This document shows, piece after piece, positions 23,067 to 30,101 of a DNA stretch of 36,001 nucleotides. The stretch lies in NCBI GenBank assembly GCA_938028835.1, contig CALIMJ010000029.1, forward strand, positions 1 to 36,001. Direction: 5' to 3'. How positions within the stretch are numbered: the stretch's first letter is position 1; each line of letters begins with the position of its first letter. Below the pieces are notes generated by a model. The model saw nothing but the letters and a program-made list of their open reading frames with translations. It had not been told where the DNA came from and did not search any database. The position numbers and the translations under genes were made by a program. The stretch comes from an uncultured bacterium (GTDB lineage Bacteria; Sysuimicrobiota; Sysuimicrobiia; Sysuimicrobiales; Sysuimicrobiaceae).

Positions 23067-24101
23067 CTAGGGGAACAGGGCGGGAGCCCACAGGCCGGTG
23101 GTCTCCGGCAGGCCGAACATGACGTTCAGGTTCTGCACCGCCTGCCCTGCGCCACCCTTCACCAGGTTGTCCAGAGCAGCCACCGCCACCGCCAGCCCGC
23201 GTTCTGGGTCCACCCGCACGGTGACGTCGCAGAAGTTGGAGCCGTAGGTGGCCTTGGTCTGCGGCAGTTCGTCCTCCAGCACCCTCACGAACGCCTCCCC
23301 GCCGTACGCCTCCCGGTACAGGCCCAACGCCTCCTCCGCGGAAAGTGAGCGGGCGAGGGGCGCGTAGCAGGTGGCCAGGATCCCGCGGGTCATGGGGATC
23401 AGGTGGGGGACGAACAGCACCGACACCGCGGCACCCGTCTCCGCCAGCGCCTGCTCCATCTCCGGCTGGTGGCGGTGGACGCCCACGTTGTACGGCTTCA
23501 CGTTCTCGTTCACCTCGCCGAAGTGGGTGCCCGAAGAGGGGCTGCGGCCCGCTCCGGAGACCCCCGACTTAGCGTCCACCACCACCGCACCGGCCACCAG
23601 GCCCGCCTGCACCAACGGCGCCAGCGCCAGCACCGCGGCGGTGGGGTAGCAGCCGGGGTTGGCCACCAGCCGCGCGGCCCGCACCCGCGACCGGTACAGC
23701 TCCGTGAGCCCGTACACCGCCTCGCCCAGCAGCTCGGGGGCGGTGTGCTCCTGCCGGTAGCACCGCGCGTACGCGGCGGGATCCTTCAGGCGGAAGTCAG
23801 CGCCCAGGTCCACCACCCGGGCGCCCGCGGCCAGCAGCTCGGGCGCCGCCCGCAGGGCCATGCCGTGCGGCAGCGCCAGGAACACCACGTCGGAGTCCCG
23901 GCCGATCCGCCCCAGCTCCGCGGGCTCCAGGACCCGGTCCACCACGCCCCGGAGGTTGGGGAACACCGAGCCCAGGGCCCGGCCCTCGTGCTGGGAGGCG
24001 GTGAGGTGCACCAGCTCCACCTGCGGGTGGCCGCTCAGCAGCCGCACCAGTTCCCCGCCGGTGTAGCCGGAAGCGCCGAGGACGCTCACGCGGATGGCCA
24101 T
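23067..24101 (-). CDS. argC: N-acetyl-gamma-glutamyl-phosphate reductase
   Basis: A 344-residue ArgC. The NADP-binding loop LGASGYTGGELVRLL is at the N-terminus. The catalytic Cys is in VANPGCYPTAAVLAL, and HRHQPEMEQ holds the active-site His region. It is the first gene of argCJBDGHR. The ATG at 24099-24101 has no ribosome site; instead the -10 box TATAGT ends six bases upstream, so the operon mRNA is predicted to begin exactly at this ATG. Confidence 0.96.
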   Translation of the reverse strand: MAIRVSVLGASGYTGGELVRLLSGHPQVELVHLTASQHEGRALGSVFPNLRGVVDRVLEPAELGRIGRDSDVVFLALPHGMALRAAPELLAAGARVVDLGADFRLKDPAAYARCYRQEHTAPELLGEAVYGLTELYRSRVRAARLVANPGCYPTAAVLALAPLVQAGLVAGAVVVDAKSGVSGAGRSPSSGTHFGEVNENVKPYNVGVHRHQPEMEQALAETGAAVSVLFVPHLIPMTRGILATCYAPLARSLSAEEALGLYREAYGGEAFVRVLEDELPQTKATYGSNFCDVTVRVDPERGLAVAVAALDNLVKGGAGQAVQNLNVMFGLPETTGLWAPALFP

Positions 24102-24107
24102 GGAATT

Positions 24108-24136
24108 ACTATACGCAAGTGTGCATGAAGATTCAA
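24108..24136 (-). promoter_or_regulatory. Leaderless promoter of the arginine operon
   Basis: Minus strand: TTGAAT (24131-24136), 17 bases, TATAGT (24108-24113). The sixth base after the -10 box is followed directly by the argC ATG, so +1 coincides with the start codon. The -35 overlaps the stop codon of the upstream dehalogenase gene. Confidence 0.85.
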
Positions 24137-24137
24137 A
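24120..24137 (-). promoter_or_regulatory. ARG box (ArgR operator)
   Basis: The 18-base minus-strand site contains TGAAT, four bases, ATGCA. This is the arrangement of the Bacillus-type ARG box (TGAATAAAAATGCA core). It covers the -35 and half of the spacer of the argC promoter, a position expected to block RNA polymerase when ArgR-arginine binds. A second, poorer half-site pair follows towards the -10. Confidence 0.7.
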
Positions 24138-24801
24138 CCCACCCGGCCACCAGCTCCCCCAGGCTGCTCACCACCCGGTGAGGAGTCACCCCCAGCCGCT
24201 CCCAGGGCAGCCCCCGGCGGTTCACCCACGCGGTCGGGAACCCGTACGAGGCGGCGCCGGCCACGTCGAACCCGTTGGAGGACACGAACAGCACCTCCTC
24301 CCGCGGGACGCCGAGGCTGTGGCACACGAACTCGTAGGCGGCGGGGTGTGGCTTGTAGACCCGGACCCCGTCGTCCACGCTCAGCACCGCGTCCAGGTAC
24401 CGGTTCAGGCCGCTGGAGGCGGCCGCGGATTGCAGCATCTGCCGGGTGCCGTTGGAGAACACGCAGCAGCGTACGCCCCGCGCGGTGAAGTCCGAAAGGG
24501 CGGGCGCTGCGTCCGGGAAGGCCGGCACTTCCAGCCACGCGGACATGAGCCGGTCCCGGGCTTCCGCGGAGAGGTGCAGGCCCGCCGCCTCGCAGGCAAA
24601 TTCCAGGGCGTCCCGGGTCACCGCCCAGAAGTCCCGGTACCGGTCCAGGAGACTGCGCAACCACGTGTACTCCAGCTGCTTGGCCCGCCACAGGCCCACC
24701 AGAGCTTGTCCGTGCCCCGGCGCCTCCGCCTCCGCGCGCGTGACCAGCCCTTCGGTGTCGAACAGGGTCCCGTACGCGTCAAATACGGCCACCCCCCTCA
24801 T
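24133..24801 (-). CDS. Haloacid dehalogenase type II (L-2-haloacid dehalogenase-like)
   Basis: A 222-residue HAD hydrolase with the type II dehalogenase motif set: nucleophile Asp8 in FDAYGTLFD, the substrate helix YTWLRSLLDRYRDFWAVT, Ser-Asn in CVFSNGTRQML, Lys in VYKPHPAAYE and SSNGFDVAGAASYGFPTAWVNR. These residues together favour L-2-haloacid dehalogenase over a generic phosphatase, though such genes in non-degraders may act on other compounds. The ATG at 24799-24801 overlaps the maf stop (ATGA). The upstream in-frame extension lies inside maf and is a shadow. Confidence 0.88.
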   Translation of the reverse strand: MRGVAVFDAYGTLFDTEGLVTRAEAEAPGHGQALVGLWRAKQLEYTWLRSLLDRYRDFWAVTRDALEFACEAAGLHLSAEARDRLMSAWLEVPAFPDAAPALSDFTARGVRCCVFSNGTRQMLQSAAASSGLNRYLDAVLSVDDGVRVYKPHPAAYEFVCHSLGVPREEVLFVSSNGFDVAGAASYGFPTAWVNRRGLPWERLGVTPHRVVSSLGELVAGWV

Positions 24802-25397
24802 CCCTCCACCTCCGGCGGGTACAGTTCGGGCAGCCGGCGCAGCAGCACCTCCACCAGCCGCGGAACGGGCAGGCCCACCACGTTCCAGAAGTCCCCCTCC
24901 ACCGCTTCCACGAAGGCGGACGCCCGCCCCTGGATGGCGTACCCGCCCGCCCGGCCCCGCCACTCCCCGCTGCGCACGTACGCCTCCACCTCCCGGTCGT
25001 GGAGCCGCCGGAAGCGGACCCGGGTGGTCTCGTGGTGCAGCTCTTCCCAGGCATCGGTCAGCAGGCACAGGCCGGTGACGACCGTGTGGGTGCGGCCGGA
25101 CAGCTTGCGCAGCATGGCCGCGGCCTCCTCCTCGGTGGACGGCTTGCCCCACGTGCGCCCGTCCAGGACCACCGTGGTGTCCACCCCGAGCACCGGCCGC
25201 CCACCCGCCGCAGGCAGCACGGAGCGCGCCTTGCCCCGGGCGTGCTGGCGGACCATGCCCACGGGGTCCGTGCTGGGGCCGTCGTCCTCCTCAAAAGGAG
25301 GCGGGACGACCACGAACGGGATCCCCAGCTGGGTGAGGATGGCCCGCCGCTGCGGGGAGGTGGAGGCGAGGACCAGCACCTGCCTGGGTTCCGCCAC
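24798..25397 (-). CDS. maf: Maf-family nucleoside triphosphate pyrophosphatase
   Basis: A 199-residue Maf/YhdE-like house-cleaning pyrophosphatase acting on non-canonical or modified nucleotides. Motifs: LASTSPQRRAIL at the N-terminus, GVDTTVVLDGRTWGKP with the catalytic Asp, and GRAGGYAIQGRAS. The GTG start (25395-25397) lacks a usable ribosome site but has TACACT seven bases upstream, so it is probably leaderless. It is coupled to the dehalogenase gene and divergent from the LLM oxidoreductase gene. Confidence 0.93.
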   Translation of the reverse strand: MAEPRQVLVLASTSPQRRAILTQLGIPFVVVPPPFEEDDGPSTDPVGMVRQHARGKARSVLPAAGGRPVLGVDTTVVLDGRTWGKPSTEEEAAAMLRKLSGRTHTVVTGLCLLTDAWEELHHETTRVRFRRLHDREVEAYVRSGEWRGRAGGYAIQGRASAFVEAVEGDFWNVVGLPVPRLVEVLLRRLPELYPPEVEG

Positions 25398-25404
25398 GCC
25401 TTCG

Positions 25405-25410
25405 AGTGTA
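25405..25410 (-). promoter_or_regulatory. -10 box of maf (leaderless)
   Basis: TACACT on the minus strand, seven bases before the GTG of maf. It is the same hexamer and spacing as before the Cys short ORF at 1044. No good -35 is visible. Confidence 0.5.
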
Positions 25411-25458
25411 CCGCGCCGCAGGCAGGGTCCGCGGGGCCGTGCGCCGAAGTGCTACGGG

Positions 25459-26466
25459 GTGCTGCTGGACGCTGCCCTGCCGCCGTGTTCTCTGCGTGAG
25501 GTCCCCCGGCTGGCCCGCGCGGCGGAGGAACTGGGCCTACACTGCCTGTGGAGCCCGGAGACCCAGCACGACCCCTTCCTTCCCGGACCCCTGGTGTTCG
25601 AGCACACCCACCGTCTGGCCTTCGGCACCGCGGTGGCCATCGCGTTCGCCCGCAGCCCCGCCACCCTGGCGTACACCGCGTGGGACCTGGCGCAGGCCAG
25701 CGGGGGCCGGTTCATCCTGGGACTGGGCACCCAGGTCCGCGCCCACGTGGAGCGGCGGTTCGGGATGCCGTGGCCGGACTCCGTGGTGGGCAAGCTCCGG
25801 GAGCAGGTGCTGGCCGTGCGGGCCTTCTGGCGTTGCTGGCAGACCGGCGAGCCGTTGCGCTTCGAGGGCCGGTACTACCGGCTGAGCCTCATGTCGCCGT
25901 TCTTCAACCCGGGCCCCGTGGACCACCCGGACGTCCCCGTGTACCTGGCCGGCGTGAACACGGGCCTCGCGCGCCTGGCGGGCGAGCTGGCCCAAGGCTT
26001 CCACGTGCACCCCCTGCACAGCCCCGACTACCTGAGGCAGGTGATCCTGCCTGCCGTGGACGCCGGCGCCTCCCGCGCGGGCCGCCGGCGCTCGGACGTG
26101 GCGATCACCGTGAACGCGTTCGTGGCCACCGACGACGCCGAGGTGGAGTTCGTGCGGTCGCAGATCGCCTTCTATGCGTCCACCCCCTCCTACCGGGCGG
26201 TGTTGGCCCTTCACGGGTGGGAGGAGGTGGCGCAGCGCCTGTCCCAGCTGGCCTCCACGCGCCAGTGGGACGCCCTGCCCCGGTTGGTCACGGACGAGAT
26301 GGTGTCCGCGTTCGCGGTGGTGGCGGACCTCTCCGGACTTGGAGAGGCTATCCGGGCCAGGTACTCCGGCCTCGCGGACCGTCTGGTCCCCTACCTGCCC
26401 TTCGACCCGGACCGCCGGGCCGACCTGTGGGCGGCCCTCGCGTCAGGCCTTGCCGGGACAGGCTGA
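25459..26466 (+). CDS. LLM-class (F420-dependent type) oxidoreductase
   Basis: A 335-residue luciferase-like TIM-barrel protein. It resembles the TIGR03617 group of F420-dependent LLM oxidoreductases: LREVPRLARAAEELGLHCLW at the start, RFILGLGTQVRAHVERRFGMPW in the middle, and HGWEEVAQRLSQLASTRQWD with a C-terminal helical tail. The substrate is unknown, and FMN instead of F420 cannot be excluded by eye. I use the GTG at 25459, the first plausible start in frame. It lacks a good ribosome site and may trim one or two residues of the first strand. The frame is open far upstream through maf by GC bias only. Confidence 0.82.
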   Translation: MLLDAALPPCSLREVPRLARAAEELGLHCLWSPETQHDPFLPGPLVFEHTHRLAFGTAVAIAFARSPATLAYTAWDLAQASGGRFILGLGTQVRAHVERRFGMPWPDSVVGKLREQVLAVRAFWRCWQTGEPLRFEGRYYRLSLMSPFFNPGPVDHPDVPVYLAGVNTGLARLAGELAQGFHVHPLHSPDYLRQVILPAVDAGASRAGRRRSDVAITVNAFVATDDAEVEFVRSQIAFYASTPSYRAVLALHGWEEVAQRLSQLASTRQWDALPRLVTDEMVSAFAVVADLSGLGEAIRARYSGLADRLVPYLPFDPDRRADLWAALASGLAGTG

Positions 26467-26550
26467 GAGGGGACCCTCGGGCCGGCCGCCCCTTCGAGAG
26501 GGCGCCCAGCGCTCCGGCGGGGCAGGCGACACTTCCCGTGGAGAGGGACG

Positions 26551-27072
26551 ATGGATCTGTTCGAAGCCGTCCAGCGCCGCCGCTCGGTCCGGGCCTACCA
26601 GCCCCGCGCGGTGGAGCTGGACAAGCTCCACCGGATTCTGGCCTGCGCCCTCGCGGCACCTTCCGCGGGCAACCTGCAGGCCTACGCCGTCGTGGTGGTA
26701 GCCGACCCCGACGCAAGACGGGCGTTGGCCCGGGCCGCCCTGGACCAGGAGTTCGTGGCGCAAGCCCCCGTCGTACTGGTCTTCTTCCAGGACCCCGCCC
26801 GCTCCGCCCTCCGCTACGGCCGCCGGGGAGCTGAGCTGTACTCCCTCCAGGACGCCACCATCGCCTGCGCGTACGCCCAGCTGGCCGCCACAGCCCTGGG
26901 GTTGGCCAGCTGCTGGGTCGGTGCCTTCGACGAGCAGGCGGTCCGGCGTCTGGTGAAGGCACCCGGGGATCTCAGGCCGGTGGCGCTGCTGACAGTGGGC
27001 TACCCCGCAGAGGCACCCGGCCCCACCGGACGTCGGTCGCCTCACGAACTCGTCCGGTGGGAGACCTTCTGA
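26551..27072 (+). CDS. Nitroreductase family protein
   Basis: A 173-residue FMN-dependent nitroreductase-fold protein. The FMN phosphate-binding RRSVRAYQPRAV is at residues 9-20, followed by ALAAPSAGNLQAYAVVVV. The dimer/FMN helix contains SLQDATIACAYAQLAATALGLASCWVGAFDE. It is a short version of the family (typical length 170-220). The physiological substrate is unknown; relatives reduce nitro compounds, quinones or flavins. The ATG at 26551 has a GGAGAGG site. It lies 84 bases behind the LLM gene, probably co-transcribed, and converges on the tRNA pair. Confidence 0.9.
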   Translation: MDLFEAVQRRRSVRAYQPRAVELDKLHRILACALAAPSAGNLQAYAVVVVADPDARRALARAALDQEFVAQAPVVLVFFQDPARSALRYGRRGAELYSLQDATIACAYAQLAATALGLASCWVGAFDEQAVRRLVKAPGDLRPVALLTVGYPAEAPGPTGRRSPHELVRWETF

Positions 27073-27076
27073 CGCG

Positions 27077-27152
27077 TGGTGCCTGGGGAGGGAGTCGAAC
27101 CCCCGACACGGGGATTTTCAGTCCCCTGCTCTACCACCTGAGCTACCCAGGC
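27077..27152 (-). tRNA. tRNA-Phe (anticodon GAA)
   Basis: Minus strand cloverleaf with acceptor GCCTGGG/CCCAGGC, D-arm GCTC..GAGC, anticodon stem GGGGA/TCCCC with loop CTGAAAA (anticodon GAA) and T-arm CGGGGGTTCGACTCC. CCA is encoded (27077-27079). It follows tRNA-Asp by five bases. Confidence 0.97.
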
Positions 27153-27157
27153 CCGTC

Positions 27158-27235
27158 TGGCGGGAGCGACGGGATTTGAACCCGCGATCTCCGGCGTGAC
27201 AGGCCGGTGTGTTAACCTGGCTACACCACGCCCCC
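27158..27235 (-). tRNA. tRNA-Asp (anticodon GUC)
   Basis: Minus strand tRNA with anticodon stem CCGGC/GCCGG, loop CTGTCAC (anticodon GTC), T-arm GCGGGTTCAAATCCCGT and encoded CCA (27158-27160). The acceptor is GGGGGCG against CGCTCCC, with one G-U pair. The canonical partner GGGAGCG occurs immediately upstream of the 5' end, as if the acceptor arm had been partly duplicated. Confidence 0.95.
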
Positions 27236-27251
27236 GCTCCCGCCGAACGGT

Positions 27252-27280
27252 AGTCTACCGGCCGCCCGGCGGAAGGGCAA
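27252..27280 (-). promoter_or_regulatory. Promoter of the tRNA-Asp/tRNA-Phe unit
   Basis: Minus strand: TTGCCC (27275-27280), 17 bases, TAGACT (27252-27257), just upstream of tRNA-Asp. Confidence 0.8.
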
Positions 27281-27341
27281 GGGTGCGCGCCCGCCACCGC
27301 CAGGCTACCATATCTTCCGGATGCCGTCCGAGGAGGGCTCC

Positions 27342-28694
27342 ATGCCGCGCGGAAGCCGAGAGTTCGTGACCCCGGACACGGTAGGCCTGCTGGTGGACCT
27401 GTACGAGCTGACCATGGCCCAGTGCTACTTCCGGGAGGGCAAGAACGAGCTCGCCACCTTCGACCTGTTCGTCCGCGCCCTGCCGCCCCAGCGGGCCTTC
27501 CTGCTCAACGCGGGGCTGGAAACCGTCCTGGACTACCTGGAAAGCCTGCGCTTCGGCCCGGAGGCGGTGGACTACCTGCGCAGCCTCGACCTGTTCGACG
27601 AGGACTTCCTGGACTACCTGCGGCACTTCCGGTTCACCGGAGACGTGCGGGCGCTGCCGGAGGGCGAGGTGTTCTTCCCCCCGGAGCCGGTCCTGCAGGT
27701 CACCGCTCCCCGCATCGAGGCCCAAATCGTGGAGACGTTCCTGCTGAACCAGGTGAACTTCCAGGTGATGGTGGCCAGCAAGGCCGCCCGGGTGGTCCTG
27801 GCGGCCCGGGGCCGGCCGGTGGTGGACTTCAGCCCCCGCCGGGACCACGGCACCGACGCCGCCCTGAAGGCGGCCCGCAGCAGCTACCTGGCAGGCTGCG
27901 TGGGCACCTCCAACGTGCTGGCGGGCATGCTGTACGGGATCCCCGTGTACGGCACCATGGCCCACTCCTACGTGATGTCCTTCGACAGCGAGCTGGAAGC
28001 CTTCCGGGCCTACGCCCGCCACTTCCCTGACCAGTGCGTGCTCCTGATCGACACCTACGACACCCTCGAGGGCGCGCGGCTGGCGGCGCAGGTGGCGGAC
28101 GAGCTGCAGGCCAGCGGCCACCGCCTCCGGGCGGTGCGCATCGACAGCGGGGACCTGCTGGAGCTCAGCCGACAGGTCCGCCGCATCCTCGACGAGGCCG
28201 GCCACCCGGAAGTGCAGATTCTAGCCAGCGGGGACCTGAACGAGCACCGGATCGCGGAGCTGGTTGAGGCCGGCGCCCCCATCGACGCCTTCGGCGTGGG
28301 GACGGAGATGGGTACCTCCTACGACGCGCCTGCCCTGGGCGGGGTGTACAAACTGGTGGAGGACGCAAGCGGCTACCGCATCAAGCGCAGCACCGGCAAG
28401 GTGACCCTACCCGGCCGCAAGCAGGTGTGGCGGGTCTTCCGCGACGGTGTGCTGTACGAGGACGTGATCGCGCTGGCGGAGGAACCCGGCCCGCCCAGCG
28501 CGGAGCCCCTGCTGGTGGAGGTGATGGTGGGCGGCGTGTGGTCGGTGCGGGAGACCCTCGCGGAAGCCCGGGAGCGGGCCCGGAGCCGGCTGCGGGCCTT
28601 GCCGGAGGCGCTGCGGGACCTGCGGGACGGCTCTTACCCCGTGCACCTGGGACCGCGTCTGGAAGCCCTGTTCCACCGGATGGCGTCCGCGTAG
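27342..28694 (+). CDS. pncB: Nicotinate phosphoribosyltransferase
   Basis: A 450-residue NAPRTase that makes nicotinate mononucleotide from nicotinate and PRPP (NAD salvage). The N-terminal LLVDLYELTMAQCYF, the FDLFVRALPPQRAFLLNAGLE block, the central VDFSPRRDHGTDAALKAAR with the conserved His, and VRIDSGDLLELSRQVRRIL are diagnostic. I start at ATG 27342, with a GAGGAGG site five bases upstream. An ATG at 27321 in the same frame has no ribosome site but a TACCAT nine bases before it and could give a longer, leaderless product. The gene is divergent from the tRNA pair. Confidence 0.93.
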   Translation: MPRGSREFVTPDTVGLLVDLYELTMAQCYFREGKNELATFDLFVRALPPQRAFLLNAGLETVLDYLESLRFGPEAVDYLRSLDLFDEDFLDYLRHFRFTGDVRALPEGEVFFPPEPVLQVTAPRIEAQIVETFLLNQVNFQVMVASKAARVVLAARGRPVVDFSPRRDHGTDAALKAARSSYLAGCVGTSNVLAGMLYGIPVYGTMAHSYVMSFDSELEAFRAYARHFPDQCVLLIDTYDTLEGARLAAQVADELQASGHRLRAVRIDSGDLLELSRQVRRILDEAGHPEVQILASGDLNEHRIAELVEAGAPIDAFGVGTEMGTSYDAPALGGVYKLVEDASGYRIKRSTGKVTLPGRKQVWRVFRDGVLYEDVIALAEEPGPPSAEPLLVEVMVGGVWSVRETLAEARERARSRLRALPEALRDLRDGSYPVHLGPRLEALFHRMASA

Positions 28695-28698
28695 CCGC

Positions 28699-29199
28699 CT
28701 ACTGGAACCGCACCCGCACCCGGTCCCGGTCCTGGGGGTAGTAGCGCAGGAACTCCTCCACCGTCATCTGCCGGTCGTTCACCCAGACCTCTAGCCGCCC
28801 CGGGGCCTCACCGCACCGGTCGCCGTTGCGGAACCGGCGGCCGTCCGGCAGCACCAGGGCGTCCGGCTGGAGCGACACCCCGATGGACCGGAAGAACGTG
28901 GCCAGCGTCGCCTGCCGGCCTTCCTCGTCCGTCTCCGGGTGCACGTGGATCACCCCGTCCCCGTGGGTGTGCACGTTGCCGGGGCTGGGTGGAAAGGCCA
29001 GGGCCCGGCCGCACACCTCCACGGAGAAGGGCGCGTGCCAGTGGGCTCCGGCCCTCGGGTACGGGGGCCGGGACCGGATGGCGTACGCCACCACCGCCAC
29101 CCCCAGCACCACCAGGGCGCCGAATGCCCAGGGCCAGAGCCGGTCGACGGGACCTTTTGCCTTCTGGGGCGCCTGCCTGGGGCTCCTGCGCTTTGCCAT
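28699..29199 (-). CDS. His-rich single-pass membrane protein of unknown function
   Basis: A 166-residue protein not assigned to a named family. After a short basic N-terminus it has one membrane helix (FGALVVLGVAVVAYAI). The extracytoplasmic part begins HWHAPFSVEVCG and contains NVHTHGDGVIHVHPETDEEG, a dense His cluster that looks like a metal-binding site. The rest includes LVLPDGRRFRNGD and EVWVNDRQMTVEEFLRYYP. Similar His-rich anchored proteins occur as hypotheticals in Chloroflexi-like genomes. It starts at ATG 29197-29199, 14 bases after the DUF59 gene, so the two are probably co-transcribed. It converges with pncB. Confidence 0.75.
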   Translation of the reverse strand: MAKRRSPRQAPQKAKGPVDRLWPWAFGALVVLGVAVVAYAIRSRPPYPRAGAHWHAPFSVEVCGRALAFPPSPGNVHTHGDGVIHVHPETDEEGRQATLATFFRSIGVSLQPDALVLPDGRRFRNGDRCGEAPGRLEVWVNDRQMTVEEFLRYYPQDRDRVRVRFQ

Positions 29200-29213
29200 G
29201 GCCTTTTGACGTT

Positions 29214-29525
29214 TCAGACGGGATAGCCCATGCTCTGGAGGGCCAGCCGGCCTTCCTCCGTGAGCCTCTCCGGGGTCCACGGCGGACTGAACACGATGTC
29301 CACCTCCACTTCCTCCACCCCCGGCAGCTGGCCCACCTTCCACCGGATCTCCTCCGCCAGGACCGGCCCGATGGGGCAGCCCAGCGCGGTGAGGGTCATC
29401 TGGATGCGGACCTTACCGTCCTCCTGCGCGATGTCGTAGATCAGCCCCAGGTCCCAGATGTTCACCGGGATCTCCGGGTCGTAGCAGGTCTTCAGCACCT
29501 CCACGATCTCTTCCCGACTGGCCAT
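29214..29525 (-). CDS. DUF59/MIP18-family metal-sulfur cluster assembly factor
   Basis: A 103-residue DUF59 (SufT/PaaD-like) protein, a family that helps insert or mature Fe-S clusters. The signature is complete: CYDPEIPVNIWDLGLIYDI at the N-terminus, LTALGCPIGPVLAEEI with the conserved Cys, and a C-terminal FSPPWTPERLTEEGR. No other suf genes are in the window. The ATG at 29523-29525 has a GAGGGGG site seven bases upstream. Probably co-transcribed with the His-rich membrane protein. Confidence 0.93.
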   Translation of the reverse strand: MASREEIVEVLKTCYDPEIPVNIWDLGLIYDIAQEDGKVRIQMTLTALGCPIGPVLAEEIRWKVGQLPGVEEVEVDIVFSPPWTPERLTEEGRLALQSMGYPV

Positions 29526-29799
29526 ACCGAACCCCCTCGCGTGACCGTTTCTAGCCTACCACAGCCCCGCGGCGGGCCTCGGTGACCTCCGGCGGCTTCC
29601 GTAACGCTGTCCCCCGGGGAGCAGGTACCTGGAACCGGTACCAGGAACGCAGTCCAAAGTTGCTGGCCCCGGCGTTTACTTGAAATGGCGGCCGCTCCCG
29701 GACCGGCCCGGGGACTCGAGGTGGCACCCCGCTTCGTGCTTCGAGGTGGGACCCGCCAGCCGGAGTGGGCTTACCGGCTTTCGCACGCCGAGGAGGCTC
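29526..29799. other. Intergenic stretch with hairpin and short tandem repeat
   Basis: No gene is supported here. The palindrome GGTACC occurs twice (29624-29629 and 29637-29642) and can form a 6-base-pair hairpin with a 7-base loop; an alternative CCTGG/CCAGG stem overlaps it. A 17-base sequence starting TCGAGGTGG is repeated in tandem at 29716 and 29741 with two mismatches. The hairpin lacks a T-run. Confidence 0.5.
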
Positions 29800-30078
29800 G
29801 CGCCGCGTCCGCTCAGCCCGTGCGGGCCCGGAGGGCTTCCTGGAGCAGGCCCCGGATCTCCCGCAGGTCCTCCCGCAGCTCGCTCAAGCGGGCGTCCACC
29901 TGGGCAAACCGCGCGTTCATGTCCGCCCTCAGGTCGTCAATCCGCCGGTGGACGTCGTCGAACCGGCGGTTCACATAGTCGAACCGGCGGTTGTTGTAGA
30001 CCACCCCGGCCAGAACCGCCAGCACGACGGTTACCACGATGGTCGCCACCCGATCCCATCCCACGGGGGTCATAGTAG
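29800..30078. repeat. Direct repeat, copy 1 (83-residue gene and its promoter)
   Basis: About 279 bases repeated at 35600-35877 in the same orientation, offset 5,800. I count roughly 17 differences in 260 bases (about 94 % identity), mostly in the part encoding the N-terminal helix. There is no indel inside the gene; similarity stops just upstream of the -10 box. Confidence 0.9.
29813..30064 (-). CDS. Small membrane-anchored coiled-coil protein, copy 1
   Basis: An 83-residue protein of unknown function. Residues 2-23 form a membrane helix (VATIVVTVVLAVLAGVVY). The rest is a heptad-repeat coiled coil made of NRRFDYV, NRRFDDV, HRRIDDL, RADMNAR, FAQVDAR and so on. The GTG start at 30062-30064 is chosen because the second copy (35613-35864) is similar from exactly this codon. 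In both copies a TACYAT box lies 6-7 bases before it and a TTGC -35 sits 18 bases further up. Longer frames to the left are not conserved between copies. The protein probably oligomerises at the membrane; nothing more can be said. Confidence 0.8.
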   Translation of the reverse strand: MGWDRVATIVVTVVLAVLAGVVYNNRRFDYVNRRFDDVHRRIDDLRADMNARFAQVDARLSELREDLREIRGLLQEALRARTG

Positions 30079-30101
30079 CGCAGCCCTGTCCGGCCCCGCA
30101 A
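30072..30101 (-). promoter_or_regulatory. Leaderless promoter of coiled-coil gene, copy 1
   Basis: Minus strand: TTGCGG (30096-30101), 18 bases, TACTAT (30072-30077), then 7 bases to the GTG. The second copy keeps the same arrangement (TTGCTG, 18, TACCAT, 6) although the spacer bases differ. Confidence 0.7.

Noticed and set aside
24094-25458. Upstream extension of the LLM oxidoreductase frame
   Set aside because: Antisense to maf and the dehalogenase; similarity to the family begins only at about 25459.
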